Source: Sanguibacter inulinus (GTDB lineage Bacteria; Actinomycetota; Actinomycetes; Actinomycetales; Cellulomonadaceae). Taken from it: DNA of 64,000 bases. The stretch is from NCBI RefSeq assembly GCF_013415325.1, contig NZ_JACBYE010000004.1:1-64000 (forward strand). Direction: 5' to 3'. The notes under the pieces were generated by a model, which saw nothing but the letters and a program-made list of their open reading frames with translations, was not told the DNA's origin and did not search any database. Positions 20,968-32,047 of the stretch are shown here, in pieces. The position numbers and the translations under genes are program-made. The first letter of the stretch is position 1. Each line of letters starts with the position of its first letter.

Positions 20968-20985
20968 CGGGCCCGTCGGGGCCCG
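20968..20985 (+). terminator. Terminator of the phoH-era operon
   Basis: Arms CGGGCCC (20968-20974) and GGGCCCG (20979-20985) enclose a GTCG tetraloop directly after the era stop. The following 225 bases up to 21210 hold no gene or site that I recognise. Confidence 0.6.
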
Positions 20986-21210
20986 CATGGGGAGTTCTAC
21001 CGGGGGTCAGACGGTGCACGCAGCCCGGATCTGGTCCATGCTCGTCCGTGAGACGTGTCGTGCACGCACATCAGTGCCGGTCACGAGCGCGTCGGCCAGG
21101 CACGGCAGCCGCCCGTCACCGACGCGGTCGCCGCAGGGCCGCGCCCCCCGCGAGGGTGGGCGCGCCCGGCGCCCGGCTCGCGCACGGACGGCAACGACGA
21201 AAGGGAGAAC

Positions 21211-23415
21211 ATGAGCCACGAAGGCCAGGCGCCTACGCCGGGCGGGTACCCGCACCAGGGGCCGCCGCAGAACCCTCAGGCCTCGGCCCCCCAGCCCGGC
21301 CAGTACGCCCCGCAGCCCGGACAGCAGGGCCAGTACGCACCGCAGCCCGGCCAGCAGGGCCAGCCGGGGCAGTACGCCCCGCAGCAGGGCCAGTACGCGC
21401 CGCAGCCCGGCCAGCAGGGCCCGAACGGGTACCCGCAGGGCGGCTACGCGCCGGGCCAGCCGGGTGGCTACGCCCCCGGTCAGCAGGGTGGCTACGCGCC
21501 TCAGGCTCCCAAGGCCCCTCGCCCCAACCCCTTCACGGGCATCCCCGTGTCCGACTTCGTCCGTGACGGGGTCGCAGCGCTGCTGCTCCTCGTCTCGCTC
21601 GCCCTCTGGGTGACGCCGGGCGCGAAGGTCGGCGACAGCTTCAACTTCGTCGTCATCATCGTCACGGTGATCTCGGTGCTGTCCCTCGCGATCCCTTACC
21701 TCGCTCGCGGCGGGATCTTCCCCGCGTCCTGGACGGTCCACAAGACGCGCCTGGCCCGCCAGCTGGCCAACGCCCCGTACGTGATCACCGTCGTGGTCTA
21801 CGTGGTCCTCGACATCTTCAAGGTCGGCGACAGCTACGGCGTCGGGACCGCCTTCGGTCTCGGGCTCGCCGGTGCCCTCCTCGCCGCGCAGCCGCGCGAG
21901 ACCGAGATGGGCCCCGAGCACCTCGACCTCGCCGCCCCCAAGACGTGGCGCCTGGTCACGATCTCGATCGCCGGTCTCGCGGCCGTGACGATGGTCATCT
22001 CGCTCATCATGTTCCTCGTCGACGCAGGCGACTACGACAGCGCGATCATCGTGACCATCGGCATCGTCTCCTGGCTGTTCCTCGTCGGGTTCTTCGGCTG
22101 GGCCGTCTACGGCGTCCTCGTCCAGCGCTCGGCCTCCTGGCGGCTGTTCCTCGTGGCGCTCGGCGCCGCGCTCGCCGTGATCTTCCTGTTCGGCGCCGGC
22201 GACAGCAGCTCCTTCATCCAGGCGCAGTCCGTGCACGCGCTGTTCCCCTTCGCCCCCGCCACGAGCCTGTCGCTCCAGGCCGGCCTCGGCGCGATCTTCC
22301 TCCCGGCGCTCGCCGCCGCTGTCTCCTCGCCCGCCTTCCGCCGCACCGTGCGCACCGAGGAGCCGAGCGCGACCTGGATCGGCGCAGCCGTCCACGCCCT
22401 CGACTACCTCGCGCTCGTCGCGGGCTCGACCGTCGTGCTCTCGGCACTGTGGATCGGCTTCCCGCAGCGCGAGAGCCTCGACGTCGGCCTCGGCGGTCTC
22501 ATCACGTCGATCATCCTCGGCCTCGTCGTCGCCGCTGCCGCGGTCTTCGCTCGCCTCTCGCTCGCGTCCCGTCCGGCGAACGGGCGCAACGTCGCCTTCG
22601 CGGCCGCTGGTCTCGCCTTCGTGCTGGGCATCGTGATCCTCGTGATCTCCCCGACCGTGGGCACCGGGTACGCCGAGTACAAGATCGTCTCCGAGGGGCA
22701 CCTGCTCCTCGCCTTCGCCCTCCCGGCCATCGTCGTCATCGCGCTGACGGTGCCCAAGGAGATCCGCACGTACTTCGCGCAGAACCGTCCCGCACCTCGC
22801 GCTGCGGGTGACGCTGCCTACCAGTGGAGCCAGCCGCAGGGCGGTCAGGCACCGCAGGGGCAGTACGGCGCTCCCCAGGGTCAGTACGGTGCCCCGCAGC
22901 AGGGTCAGTACGGCGCGCCGACGGGTGCCTACGGCACCCCGGCGGTCCAGCCGTCCTACGGCACACCGGCCGCCTCCGAGGGCGGCTACGGCTCGGCGCC
23001 GGTCGCGCAGAACCCGGCTGCTCAGTCTGCGTGGCAGGCTCCGTCGACCACGCCCGAGAGCGAGATCGACCAGGACACCCACCTCGCGGGCCACGCCCCG
23101 GGCGTGTCCGCTGCGGCCGCTCCGCAGCACGGTGCGTCGCACGACGAGCAGCACGCTCCGCAGCCGGGTGAGCCCAAGGCCTCCGAGCCCGAGCACGCCC
23201 CGGCCCCGGCCGCCGCCCCGTCGCACGGCTACACGGCGCAGCAGGCCCTCGACCCGTCGACCACGGGTCTGGTCCTGTCGCAGATCGTCCAGGAGGCCCC
23301 CGAGCTGCGTCCGCAGGTCGCGGCCAACCCGACGACCTACCCGGCGCTCCTCGACTGGCTCGGCCAGCTCGGCGACCCGGCCGTCGACGCGGCGCTCCGC
23401 AACCGTCAGAGCTGA
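21211..23415 (+). CDS. Polytopic membrane protein with Pro/Gln-rich ends and C-terminal variant leucine-rich repeat domain
   Basis: 734 aa, function unknown. Residues 1-110 are low complexity with repeats such as GQYAPQPGQQGQ. A block of about 12 membrane segments runs from about 115 to 520. A second Gln/Gly/Tyr-rich linker follows (PQGQYGAPQ repeats, about 535-605). The last 62 residues (TAQQALDPSTTGLVLSQI ... DPAVDAALRNRQ) form a helical domain like the variant leucine-rich repeat (LRV) type. The same domain occurs at the N-terminus of the next protein. ATG 21211 follows an AAAGGGAG ribosome site. A clear terminator separates it from that gene. Confidence 0.8.
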   Translation: MSHEGQAPTPGGYPHQGPPQNPQASAPQPGQYAPQPGQQGQYAPQPGQQGQPGQYAPQQGQYAPQPGQQGPNGYPQGGYAPGQPGGYAPGQQGGYAPQAPKAPRPNPFTGIPVSDFVRDGVAALLLLVSLALWVTPGAKVGDSFNFVVIIVTVISVLSLAIPYLARGGIFPASWTVHKTRLARQLANAPYVITVVVYVVLDIFKVGDSYGVGTAFGLGLAGALLAAQPRETEMGPEHLDLAAPKTWRLVTISIAGLAAVTMVISLIMFLVDAGDYDSAIIVTIGIVSWLFLVGFFGWAVYGVLVQRSASWRLFLVALGAALAVIFLFGAGDSSSFIQAQSVHALFPFAPATSLSLQAGLGAIFLPALAAAVSSPAFRRTVRTEEPSATWIGAAVHALDYLALVAGSTVVLSALWIGFPQRESLDVGLGGLITSIILGLVVAAAAVFARLSLASRPANGRNVAFAAAGLAFVLGIVILVISPTVGTGYAEYKIVSEGHLLLAFALPAIVVIALTVPKEIRTYFAQNRPAPRAAGDAAYQWSQPQGGQAPQGQYGAPQGQYGAPQQGQYGAPTGAYGTPAVQPSYGTPAASEGGYGSAPVAQNPAAQSAWQAPSTTPESEIDQDTHLAGHAPGVSAAAAPQHGASHDEQHAPQPGEPKASEPEHAPAPAAAPSHGYTAQQALDPSTTGLVLSQIVQEAPELRPQVAANPTTYPALLDWLGQLGDPAVDAALRNRQS

Positions 23416-23438
23416 CCTCCCAGGTCACCGACGACGTG

Positions 23439-23481
23439 CGGGAAGAGCCCAGCCGCCCTTGTGGTGGGTGGGCTCTTCCCG
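23439..23481 (+). terminator. Hairpin terminator between the two vLRR genes
   Basis: Arms 23439-23451 (CGGGAAGAGCCCA) and 23469-23481 (TGGGCTCTTCCCG) pair perfectly over 13 bp around a 17-base loop. Confidence 0.75.
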
Positions 23482-23551
23482 TCTGAGGACCGCGCTGCCC
23501 GCCGGTCCACCACCGCCCTCCCTGCTCACGACCGACCAGAACAGGTTCACC

Positions 23552-25435
23552 ATGACCACCCCGAGCGAGTTCACCGCGGCGACCGCGGCCGACCCATCGA
23601 CCCCGCCCGCCGTCCTCGCGGACATCGCGACCCAGCGCCCGGACCTCCGTGCGGCTGTCGCAGCGAACCCTGTGGCCTATCCCGAGCTGCTCGCGTGGTT
23701 GCGTGCCCAGGGGGACCCCGCAGTGGCGGCGGCGATCGACGCGCGGGGCGCGCAGCAGGGAACGGCTGCCGGGCCGCCCGCACCGCCTGCCCCGCCCGTC
23801 CCCGACTGGCAGCCGACCCCCGACGTGCAGCAGGGCGGGGACGCTCAGCACACCCAGCCGGTCTGGCAGAAGGGCGGTCAGCCCGGTCAGCAGGACCAGA
23901 CCCAGCAGCTGTGGCAGGGCTCGCCCGCCCAGCAGGGTGAGCAGCCGCAGCAGGGCTACCCGGCCCAGTCCGCCTGGCAGCAGCAGACGGGCCAGCCCCA
24001 GGGCTACGGCCAGCAGAACCCACAGGACGCCGGGTGGGGCCAGCAGCCACCGCAGGACGCCGCGTGGGGCCAGCCGCCTGCGGGCACCAGCCCCAAGAAG
24101 TCCCGCAAGGGCCTGTGGATCGGTGTCGGTGCGGGTGTCCTCGTCCTCCTCGGAGCAGGCGCCTTCGCCGCGAACCACTTCTGGTTCTCCAAGGTGGGCG
24201 GCGCTGCCACCCCCGAAGAGGCCGCCACGCAGATGATCGAGGGGATCGCCGCGAAGGACCTCGTCTCCGTGTACGGCGTCACGTCGCCGACGGAGATCTC
24301 CCAGCTGACGACGGCTGCTGACCTCTTCGACGCGCGCATGCCGGACGGCGACGACGTCGGTGACCTCACCGAGTCCTACAAGGACTACCTCGACGCCCTA
24401 GACCTCGCCCTCGAGGACCTCGAGGTGAGCAGCGAAGACCTGGGTGACGGCCTGGCGAAGGTGAGCATCACGAGCGGTTCGCTCACGGTCGACGCCGACG
24501 CCGAGAAGCTCGCTGACGCGACGATCGACCTCTTCGACGAGATCGAGAAGTCTTCCCTCTGGGCCACGCTCCAGGAGCAGGGCGCAGAGATCCCGAGCGA
24601 CGACGAGATCCGGACGTCGATCGACGAGGCGATCGCCGAGTCCTTGCCCGCGACGGTCACCGCCGACGACCTCATGCTCGACCCGGCCGACCTCGGGGGA
24701 GACCTCGGTCTCGACCTGGGCGACGACCCGATCGCACCCTTCCTCGTCGTGGTCGAGGAGGGCGGCGACTGGTACGTCAGCCCGTACCTCACCCTCGCCG
24801 AGTACTCCTCGCTCGCTGCGGGTGTCGAGCGGGGCGAGATGCCCGGTGACGACCTCGCGGGGGCCTTCGACTCACCCGAGGCTGCGGGAGAGGGCCTGGT
24901 GCTCGGCATCAAGGACTACCTCGAGACGGGGACGACGTCGGAGCTCGCCAAGGCGCTGCCTCTTGCCGACCGTCGGGCCCTCACGCTCTACGGCGACCTG
25001 AGCAGCATCGACGACCAGTTCTTCCAGGACTTCCAGGAGGACCTCAAGGACGTCGACGTCGACGCGTCCTTCTCGGTGCGTGACGAGAAGGACGGCGTCG
25101 CGTGGCTCAAGCTCGAGTCGCTGGAGGTCTCTGGTTCGGTCGAGGGCACGGACTTCTCGGTGACCCTCGACGCCGAGTGCATCGAGGCCGAGGCCGACGG
25201 CGAGACCGTCGAGGGCTGCGCCGACCAGGTGCCGCTGCTCGAAGAGCTCGGTGTCACCGACCTCTCGCTCGTCGCGGTCGAGGAAGACGGCTCCTGGTAC
25301 ATGAGCGGCGCGGCCACGTGGGGTGACTCGTCGGGTCTGATCCTGTCGAACGTCCTGCGCCTCAAGGACGAGGGCAAGCTCGACGACCCGCAGTGGCTCG
25401 AAGACAGCCTGGGCGACCTCGCCGACATGTTCTGA
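23552..25435 (+). CDS. Membrane-anchored protein: N-terminal vLRR domain, Gln-rich linker, one TM, acidic extracellular domain
   Basis: 627 aa, function unknown. Residues 1-65 (TAATAADPSTPPAVLADIA, LRAAVAANPVAYPELLAWL) match the C-terminal domain of the preceding protein in spacing and sequence. A Gln/Pro-rich linker runs to about 185. A single membrane helix lies at about 189-212, preceded by KKSRKG, so the vLRR part should be cytoplasmic and the rest outside. The outer part (213-627) is rich in Asp/Glu, seems to hold two related segments, and has two Cys near residues 545 and 556. ATG 23552 was chosen at the start of the domain. No ribosome site is obvious; aacagg lies upstream. Confidence 0.8.
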   Translation: MTTPSEFTAATAADPSTPPAVLADIATQRPDLRAAVAANPVAYPELLAWLRAQGDPAVAAAIDARGAQQGTAAGPPAPPAPPVPDWQPTPDVQQGGDAQHTQPVWQKGGQPGQQDQTQQLWQGSPAQQGEQPQQGYPAQSAWQQQTGQPQGYGQQNPQDAGWGQQPPQDAAWGQPPAGTSPKKSRKGLWIGVGAGVLVLLGAGAFAANHFWFSKVGGAATPEEAATQMIEGIAAKDLVSVYGVTSPTEISQLTTAADLFDARMPDGDDVGDLTESYKDYLDALDLALEDLEVSSEDLGDGLAKVSITSGSLTVDADAEKLADATIDLFDEIEKSSLWATLQEQGAEIPSDDEIRTSIDEAIAESLPATVTADDLMLDPADLGGDLGLDLGDDPIAPFLVVVEEGGDWYVSPYLTLAEYSSLAAGVERGEMPGDDLAGAFDSPEAAGEGLVLGIKDYLETGTTSELAKALPLADRRALTLYGDLSSIDDQFFQDFQEDLKDVDVDASFSVRDEKDGVAWLKLESLEVSGSVEGTDFSVTLDAECIEAEADGETVEGCADQVPLLEELGVTDLSLVAVEEDGSWYMSGAATWGDSSGLILSNVLRLKDEGKLDDPQWLEDSLGDLADMF

Positions 25436-25453
25436 GGCCCAGACCAGCCGGAC

Positions 25454-25493
25454 CACGACGCTCGTCTCGCGCCTGCGCGGGGCGGGCGTCGTG
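25454..25493 (+). terminator. Hairpin terminator before leuA
   Basis: Arms 25454-25464 (CACGACGCTCG) and 25483-25493 (CGGGCGTCGTG) pair over 11 bp with one G-T pair. The hairpin lies after the vLRR gene. Confidence 0.65.
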
Positions 25494-25553
25494 CGTCGCC
25501 GACCTGTCGGACGGGCGACCATGAGACGCCCTGGCGCGTCGCGCACCGAGGAG

Positions 25554-25559
25554 TACAGT
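25554..25559 (+). promoter_or_regulatory. Candidate -10 element of the leuL-leuA transcript
   Basis: TACAGT at 25554-25559 ends 7 bases before the GTG of the leader peptide, which fits a leaderless start. A GAGGAG at 25548-25553 precedes it but is 13 bases from the GTG, rather far for a ribosome site. Confidence 0.45.
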
Positions 25560-25566
25560 GGACGAC

Positions 25567-25604
25567 GTGATTGGCGTCCAGCGGGTTGAGCTCCTCCTTC
25601 TGTG

Positions 25605-25623
<19 letters not shown>
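25567..25623 (+). CDS. leuL: leuA leader peptide with four consecutive Leu codons
   Basis: 18-codon open frame (GTG ... TAG) that encodes MIGVQRVELLLLCRDEAS. Four leucine codons in a row (CTC CTC CTT CTG, 25591-25602) lie just before a strong hairpin and 85 bases upstream of leuA. This is the classic layout of a leucine attenuator, in which ribosome stalling at low charged tRNA-Leu changes downstream RNA folding. Leucine leader peptides upstream of actinobacterial leuA are known. The frame is too short to judge by coding statistics, so the call rests on codon content and position. It may be translated from a leaderless start. Confidence 0.75.
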
Positions 25624-27504
<1,881 letters not shown>

Positions 27505-27525
27505 CGCACGACCTGGCACGCAGCC

Positions 27526-27580
27526 AGCGGGGTCGGACCTGGCAGACGGACCTCGGGTCCGGAGCCGGGCCGGCCCCGCT
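27526..27580 (+). terminator. Probable terminator after leuA
   Basis: Arms 27526-27536 (AGCGGGGTCGG) and 27570-27580 (CCGGCCCCGCT) pair over 11 bp with one G-T pair; the 33-base loop can form an inner hairpin. The rest of the 268-base gap up to recO is T/G/C-rich with no gene recognised. Confidence 0.5.
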
Positions 27581-27772
27581 GTGCCTTCCTGCCGGTCTCG
27601 CACCGGCGTGCTGGCCTGCCGGTGTCGCTCCGCTGTCTCTTGCTCGTCTGTCGGTCCGGTCCCGTTGCGCGTGCCGGTGTCGCCTCGCTGCGCTGGCCTC
27701 GTGCTGTGGACGTCGTGTGACGGCGCGCGGCGACGGCTCCGCTTGTCGGTGGGATGACGGAGAATGGTGCCT

Positions 27773-28666
27773 GTGGTCCTCTACCGAGACGAAGCGCTCG
27801 TCCTGCGCACGCACAAGCTGGGTGAGGCAGACCGCATCATCACCTTCCTGACGCGCGAGCACGGCAAGGTGCGGGCTGTCGCCAAGGGCGTGCGGCGGAC
27901 GTCGTCGCGCTTCGGCGCCCGCCTCGAGCCCTTCATGTTCGTCGACGTCCAGCTGCACGTCGGACGCAACCTCGACATCGTCACCCAAGCGGAGACCGTC
28001 CAGCCCTACGCCCGCGCGATCTTCGCCGACTACGGGCTCTACACGGCGGGCGCCGTGATGCTCGAGACTGCCGACCGTCTCGTCGAGGCCGAGCGCGAGC
28101 CGAGCGTCCAGCAGTTCTGGCTCCTCGCCGGTGCGCTGCGTGCGCTGTCCGAGCACGCACACGCCCCGGGTCTCGTCCTCGACTCCTACCTGCTGCGTGC
28201 TCTCGCCGTCGCCGGCTGGGCACCGACCTTCTCCGACTGTGCCCGCTGCGGCGAGCCAGGCCCGCACCGGGCGTTCTCTGTCGCGCAGGGTGGCACCGTC
28301 TGCCCGCGCTGCCGCCCACCGGGGTCCACAGCGCCAGCCCAGGAGACCGTCGACCTGCTGGCCGCGCTGCTCAGCGGCGACTGGGCCGTCGCCGACGCGA
28401 CCGACGACCGGTGCCGCCGTGAGGCCAACGGGATCGTCGCGGCCTACTCGCAGTACCACCTGGAGCGCGCGCTGCGGTCGTTGCGGATGGTCGACCGGAC
28501 CAGTCCGGCCGCTCCCGCGTCAGCCCTCACCGGTCCCACCGCGGCGCGGCCCGACGGCGACAGTCCTGCGCCCAGCCCGGCTCCGCCGTCAGCGACGGTA
28601 CCCGCAGCCCCCTCCTCCATCTCGGCGACAGAAGGAGCTCTCCATGGCTCGCACCCGAACCCCTGA
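27773..28666 (+). CDS. recO: DNA repair protein RecO
   Basis: 297-aa recombination mediator that, with RecR/RecF, loads RecA onto SSB-coated DNA and anneals strands. The OB-fold N-terminus reads [20 protein letters not shown] and [17 protein letters not shown] zinc motif CARCG...CPRC lies near residues 158-186. The last 50 residues are a Pro/Ala/Ser-rich tail. The start is uncertain: ATG 27764 and GTG 27767 are in frame, but GTG 27773 gives the family N-terminus and lies 7 bases after a -10-like GAGAAT (27760-27765), suggesting a leaderless transcript. uppS begins 23 bases before its end. Confidence 0.92.
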   Translation: MVLYRDEALVLRTHKLGEADRIITFLTREHGKVRAVAKGVRRTSSRFGARLEPFMFVDVQLHVGRNLDIVTQAETVQPYARAIFADYGLYTAGAVMLETADRLVEAEREPSVQQFWLLAGALRALSEHAHAPGLVLDSYLLRALAVAGWAPTFSDCARCGEPGPHRAFSVAQGGTVCPRCRPPGSTAPAQETVDLLAALLSGDWAVADATDDRCRREANGIVAAYSQYHLERALRSLRMVDRTSPAAPASALTGPTAARPDGDSPAPSPAPPSATVPAAPSSISATEGALHGSHPNP

Positions 28667-29468
28667 GCCCGCCGACCGGCGTCCGCCGGTCCGTCCCGAC
28701 CCGCACCCGTCGGGGGCCACGGCGCCAGCGATCCCGCTCGAGTTCGTGCCGAAGCACGTCGCCGTCGTCATGGACGGCAACGGGCGGTGGGCGAACGCCC
28801 GCGGCTTGCCGCGCACCGCAGGGCACGAGGCCGGCGAGGCAGCGCTGCTCGACGTGGTCGCCGGGGCGATCGAGATCGGTGTGCAGCACATCTCGGCCTA
28901 TGCCTTCTCGACCGAGAACTGGAAGCGCTCGCCCGAGGAGGTCCGCTTCCTCATGGGCTTCAACCGCGACGTGCTGCGCCGCCAGCGCGACACCATGAAC
29001 TCCTGGGGCGTCCGGGTGCGGTGGGCTGGACGCCGCCCACGCCTGTGGCGCTCGGTGATCGCCGAGCTCGAGACGGCGGAGGAGGTGACCAAGGACAACG
29101 CGGTCTGCACGCTCACCATGTGCGTCAACTACGGAGGCCGCGCGGAGATCGCCGACGCCGCCCAGGCCATCGGCCGGGAGGTCGCCGCCGGTCGCCTCGA
29201 CCCGAGCAAGATCACCGAGAAGACCGTCGCGAAGTACCTCGACGAGCCCGACCTGCCCGATGTCGACCTCTTCCTGAGGTCCTCTGGCGAGCAGCGCATC
29301 TCCAACTTCATGATCTGGCAGTCGGCCTACGCGGAGCTCGTGTTCATGGACCAGCTCTGGCCCGACGTCGACCGCCGCACTCTGTGGCGGGCCGTCGAGG
29401 AGTACGCGCAGCGTGACCGCCGGTACGGGGGAGCGGTCGACAGGGCGAGCGAAGCGCCGGCTGGGTGA
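28644..29468 (+). CDS. uppS: Isoprenyl transferase (undecaprenyl/cis-prenyl diphosphate synthase)
   Basis: 274-aa cis-prenyltransferase that extends allylic diphosphate with isopentenyl diphosphate to make polyprenyl carriers for cell-wall synthesis. The catalytic stretch [13 protein letters not shown] is near residue 38, [11 protein letters not shown] near 85, and the C-terminal [20 protein letters not shown] is intact. ATG 28644 has GAAGGAG at 28631-28637 and overlaps the recO end by 23 bases, so the two are coupled. Chain length cannot be told; actinobacteria often have two such enzymes with different products. Confidence 0.93.
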   Translation: MARTRTPEPADRRPPVRPDPHPSGATAPAIPLEFVPKHVAVVMDGNGRWANARGLPRTAGHEAGEAALLDVVAGAIEIGVQHISAYAFSTENWKRSPEEVRFLMGFNRDVLRRQRDTMNSWGVRVRWAGRRPRLWRSVIAELETAEEVTKDNAVCTLTMCVNYGGRAEIADAAQAIGREVAAGRLDPSKITEKTVAKYLDEPDLPDVDLFLRSSGEQRISNFMIWQSAYAELVFMDQLWPDVDRRTLWRAVEEYAQRDRRYGGAVDRASEAPAG

Positions 29469-29613
29469 CCACCTTGCGTCACGTCCAGGAGACCGACCAG
29501 GACTGACCCTCGTCCGTGGCGGTGTTCTCAGGGACCGACCGGCTCCACGGCCGGGGTCGACGGAGACTGCTCGGCCACGGCGGGACAGGTTGCGCTGGGG
29601 ATGCTCGTCGCGG

Positions 29614-31989
29614 CTAGGTCGGGTCGGGCGTGAGCAGCACCAGCTGCTCGGTCGCGCGGGTCATGGTGACGTAACGGTCAACGGCTCCCTGGAGGCCGGT
29701 GCCGAGCGCGGCTGGGTCGACGAGCACGACGAGGTCGAACTCGAGAACCTTGGTCAGCTGCGGAGGCAGCGAGCGGACGCGCTCCGTCGTGGTGAAGTCC
29801 GGTGCGCCGACCACGCAGGCTGTGCCGTCGGGGTGCTTGTCGAGCCAGTCGTCGACGATGGCATGGAGGTCTGCGAGGCGACCGTAGAGCACGGGCAGCC
29901 CGCCCGTCCGCACGGAGACCGGCACGTTCGCATCCGGTATCTCGGCGCGCACCACCGCCTCGGCCGCGGCCATGATCGGGGCCGGGGTGCGGTAGCTGTA
30001 CGTGAGCGGGGCGACCGTGACCTCGTCGATCCCGACCCGCTGGAGCCGCTCTCCCCAGGGCTCGCGGAAGCCGCGGCGTGCCTGCGCGCGGTCGCCGACG
30101 ACGGTCAGGCTGCGTGACGGGCAGCGCCGCAGCACCATCTGCCACTCGGCGTCCGTGAGCTCCTGCGCCTCGTCGACCACGACGTGCGCGAAGGGCCCGG
30201 CGAGGGCGTCGTGCCGCCGGTCGACGGTGTCGAAGGCACCGGCCAGCGCGTCGGCGAGGTCGCTGCTGCGGAGCATCACGGAGGTGCCCTCCGGGTCGTC
30301 GTCCGCCTCGACGAGGGAGTCGACGACGTGCGACCTGTACTCGCGCTCGCTCGCGACGGTCGCGTCGTGGCGGACCCGGCGAGCCGCGACTGTCGGGTCG
30401 CCGACGCGGTGGCGTGCCGCGTCGAGGAGGGGGAGGTCTGCGTCCGTCCACGGGCTGCCCGCCGGGCGCCGCAACGCCTCGCGCTCGTCCGGGCTCAGCC
30501 ACGGTGCGCACAGCCGCAGGTACGCCGGGACCGACCAGAGGTCGGCGACGACCTCGGCGGCGTCGAGCATCGGCCAGGCTCGGTCGACTGCTGCGACGAG
30601 CTCAGGGTCGCGGCGGAGCGTCACGCGGAGCACCTCGGTCGGGACGCCGCCTGCGCCGCTCGCACCACCCGCGCCATCGTCGGGCCAGGAGCTGTCGCCG
30701 TGCCCTCTGCCGTCGTACCTGCCGTCGTCGACGTCGAGACCGTCGTCCACGACGTCGTCTACGACGTCGAACTCGTCGACACCGTCGAGACGACCGAGCC
30801 TGTGCGAGCCCTCCACGTCGTCGTCTCGCGCGACCTCGTCCTGGTGCTTGCCCACGAGGATGTCGAGGATCTCCTCCCAGATGCTGTCGAGCGCCTCGTC
30901 GTGCGGGGTGCCGGGGTCGGGGGAGCCGAAGGCCCGGGTCCAGTCACCCGGGCTGAGCCAGACCTCGGCCCAGGCGGTCTGAACGAGGAGGCCTTCGGCT
31001 GGTGGCTGCTCGAAGAACCGGACTGCGGCGTCGACAGCCTCGACCATCCGCATGGTCCCCTTGAGCCGCGCGACCTCTGGGCTGGCCTCCGGTACCGCGT
31101 CCGCACCCTCGGGGACGAGGTCGGCGAGGGTGCAGGTGAGGACGCCGTCCTCGCCGAGGTCGGGCAGCACGTCGGCGACGTAGTCGAGGTAGGGCTCGTG
31201 CGGTCCGACCACCAGCATCCCGCCGCGCCGGTGCCCGAGCGACGGGTCGGTGTAGAGGAGATAGGCGCAGCGGTGCAGCGCGACGACGGTCTTGCCGGTC
31301 CCCGGCCCGCCGTCGACGACGAGCGTGCCGCGCGAGCCGGCACGGATGATCGCGTCCTGGTCGCCCTGGATGGTGCCGAGCACGTCGCGCATGCGACCGG
31401 TCCGGCTCCCGCCGAGGCTGGCGACGAAGGCCGACCGCGCGTCGGGCAGCGTGCCGTGCCCGTCCTCTGCGGCGCCGTCGACCGCAGCGCCGTCGACCAC
31501 GGCGGCGGTGAGCGGCTCGTCCCAGTAGTTGCGCACCCGGCCGAGGTGCCACCTGTAGCGACGGCGGCTGGCCAGGCTCATCGGGTGCGCCGGGGTCGCG
31601 GCGAAGAACGCCTCGGCGGCGGGGGAGCGCCAGTCGACGAGGAGCGGGTCGCCTGCAGCGTCGACGAGGCCCTGCCGTCCCACGTAGACGTGGTGGTCGG
31701 CCGCGTCGTCGGAGACGGTGCGACCGAGGCAGAGGTCCGGCCCGTACCTGCGCAGTCCCCGCAGCCGGGCGACGAGGCGGTGGATCTCCGCGTCACGCTC
31801 CACGGCGGTCTGGCCGCTGCCCGCGGGGGAGCGCCGCACGGCGGCCAGGCGCGCAGTGAGGCTGGTGACGGTCTGCTCGAGCGATCCGCTCAGGGCGGCG
31901 AAGTGCTGCTCGTCGTGCTCGACGAGCCGGGGGTCTGCCTTCGCAGAGAGGTGCTCTGGGAGGTCGAAGACGCTGGTGGTGGTGTGCAC
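29614..31989 (-). CDS. helR: HelR-type RNA polymerase-associated helicase-like ATPase (HelD class II)
   Basis: 791-aa UvrD/HelD-like protein. HelD proteins dislodge stalled RNA polymerase from DNA and RNA; actinobacterial HelR also displaces rifamycins. The N-terminal coiled region reads HEQHFAALSGSLEQTVTSLT-like; VYVGRQGL and LVDWRSPAAEAFFAATP follow. Walker A is GGPGTGKT near residue 228. VVDEAQELTDAEWQ and VVGDRAQ form motifs II/III. KVLEFDLVVLVDP and RYVTMTRATEQL are motifs V/VI. A strongly acidic insertion lies at about 383-450. The GTG start has GAGGAG upstream. A rifamycin-associated element 59 bases upstream supports the HelR call over plain HelD. Confidence 0.88.
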   Translation of the reverse strand: MHTTTSVFDLPEHLSAKADPRLVEHDEQHFAALSGSLEQTVTSLTARLAAVRRSPAGSGQTAVERDAEIHRLVARLRGLRRYGPDLCLGRTVSDDAADHHVYVGRQGLVDAAGDPLLVDWRSPAAEAFFAATPAHPMSLASRRRYRWHLGRVRNYWDEPLTAAVVDGAAVDGAAEDGHGTLPDARSAFVASLGGSRTGRMRDVLGTIQGDQDAIIRAGSRGTLVVDGGPGTGKTVVALHRCAYLLYTDPSLGHRRGGMLVVGPHEPYLDYVADVLPDLGEDGVLTCTLADLVPEGADAVPEASPEVARLKGTMRMVEAVDAAVRFFEQPPAEGLLVQTAWAEVWLSPGDWTRAFGSPDPGTPHDEALDSIWEEILDILVGKHQDEVARDDDVEGSHRLGRLDGVDEFDVVDDVVDDGLDVDDGRYDGRGHGDSSWPDDGAGGASGAGGVPTEVLRVTLRRDPELVAAVDRAWPMLDAAEVVADLWSVPAYLRLCAPWLSPDEREALRRPAGSPWTDADLPLLDAARHRVGDPTVAARRVRHDATVASEREYRSHVVDSLVEADDDPEGTSVMLRSSDLADALAGAFDTVDRRHDALAGPFAHVVVDEAQELTDAEWQMVLRRCPSRSLTVVGDRAQARRGFREPWGERLQRVGIDEVTVAPLTYSYRTPAPIMAAAEAVVRAEIPDANVPVSVRTGGLPVLYGRLADLHAIVDDWLDKHPDGTACVVGAPDFTTTERVRSLPPQLTKVLEFDLVVLVDPAALGTGLQGAVDRYVTMTRATEQLVLLTPDPT

Positions 31990-32047
31990 GGTGCTGCTCC
32001 TCTGCCCGAGGTGTCGAGTGTCTCGGGCGACGATCCTCCACCGCGCA

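Noticed and set aside
21007-21200. Possible minus-strand short gene in the gap before the first vLRR gene
   Set aside because: The frame continues as a shadow through the next gene, has no clear start or ribosome site, and no recognisable product.
27505-27772. Small RNA or gene in the leuA-recO gap
   Set aside because: Only a terminator-like hairpin is seen; no promoter or conserved structure could be supported.
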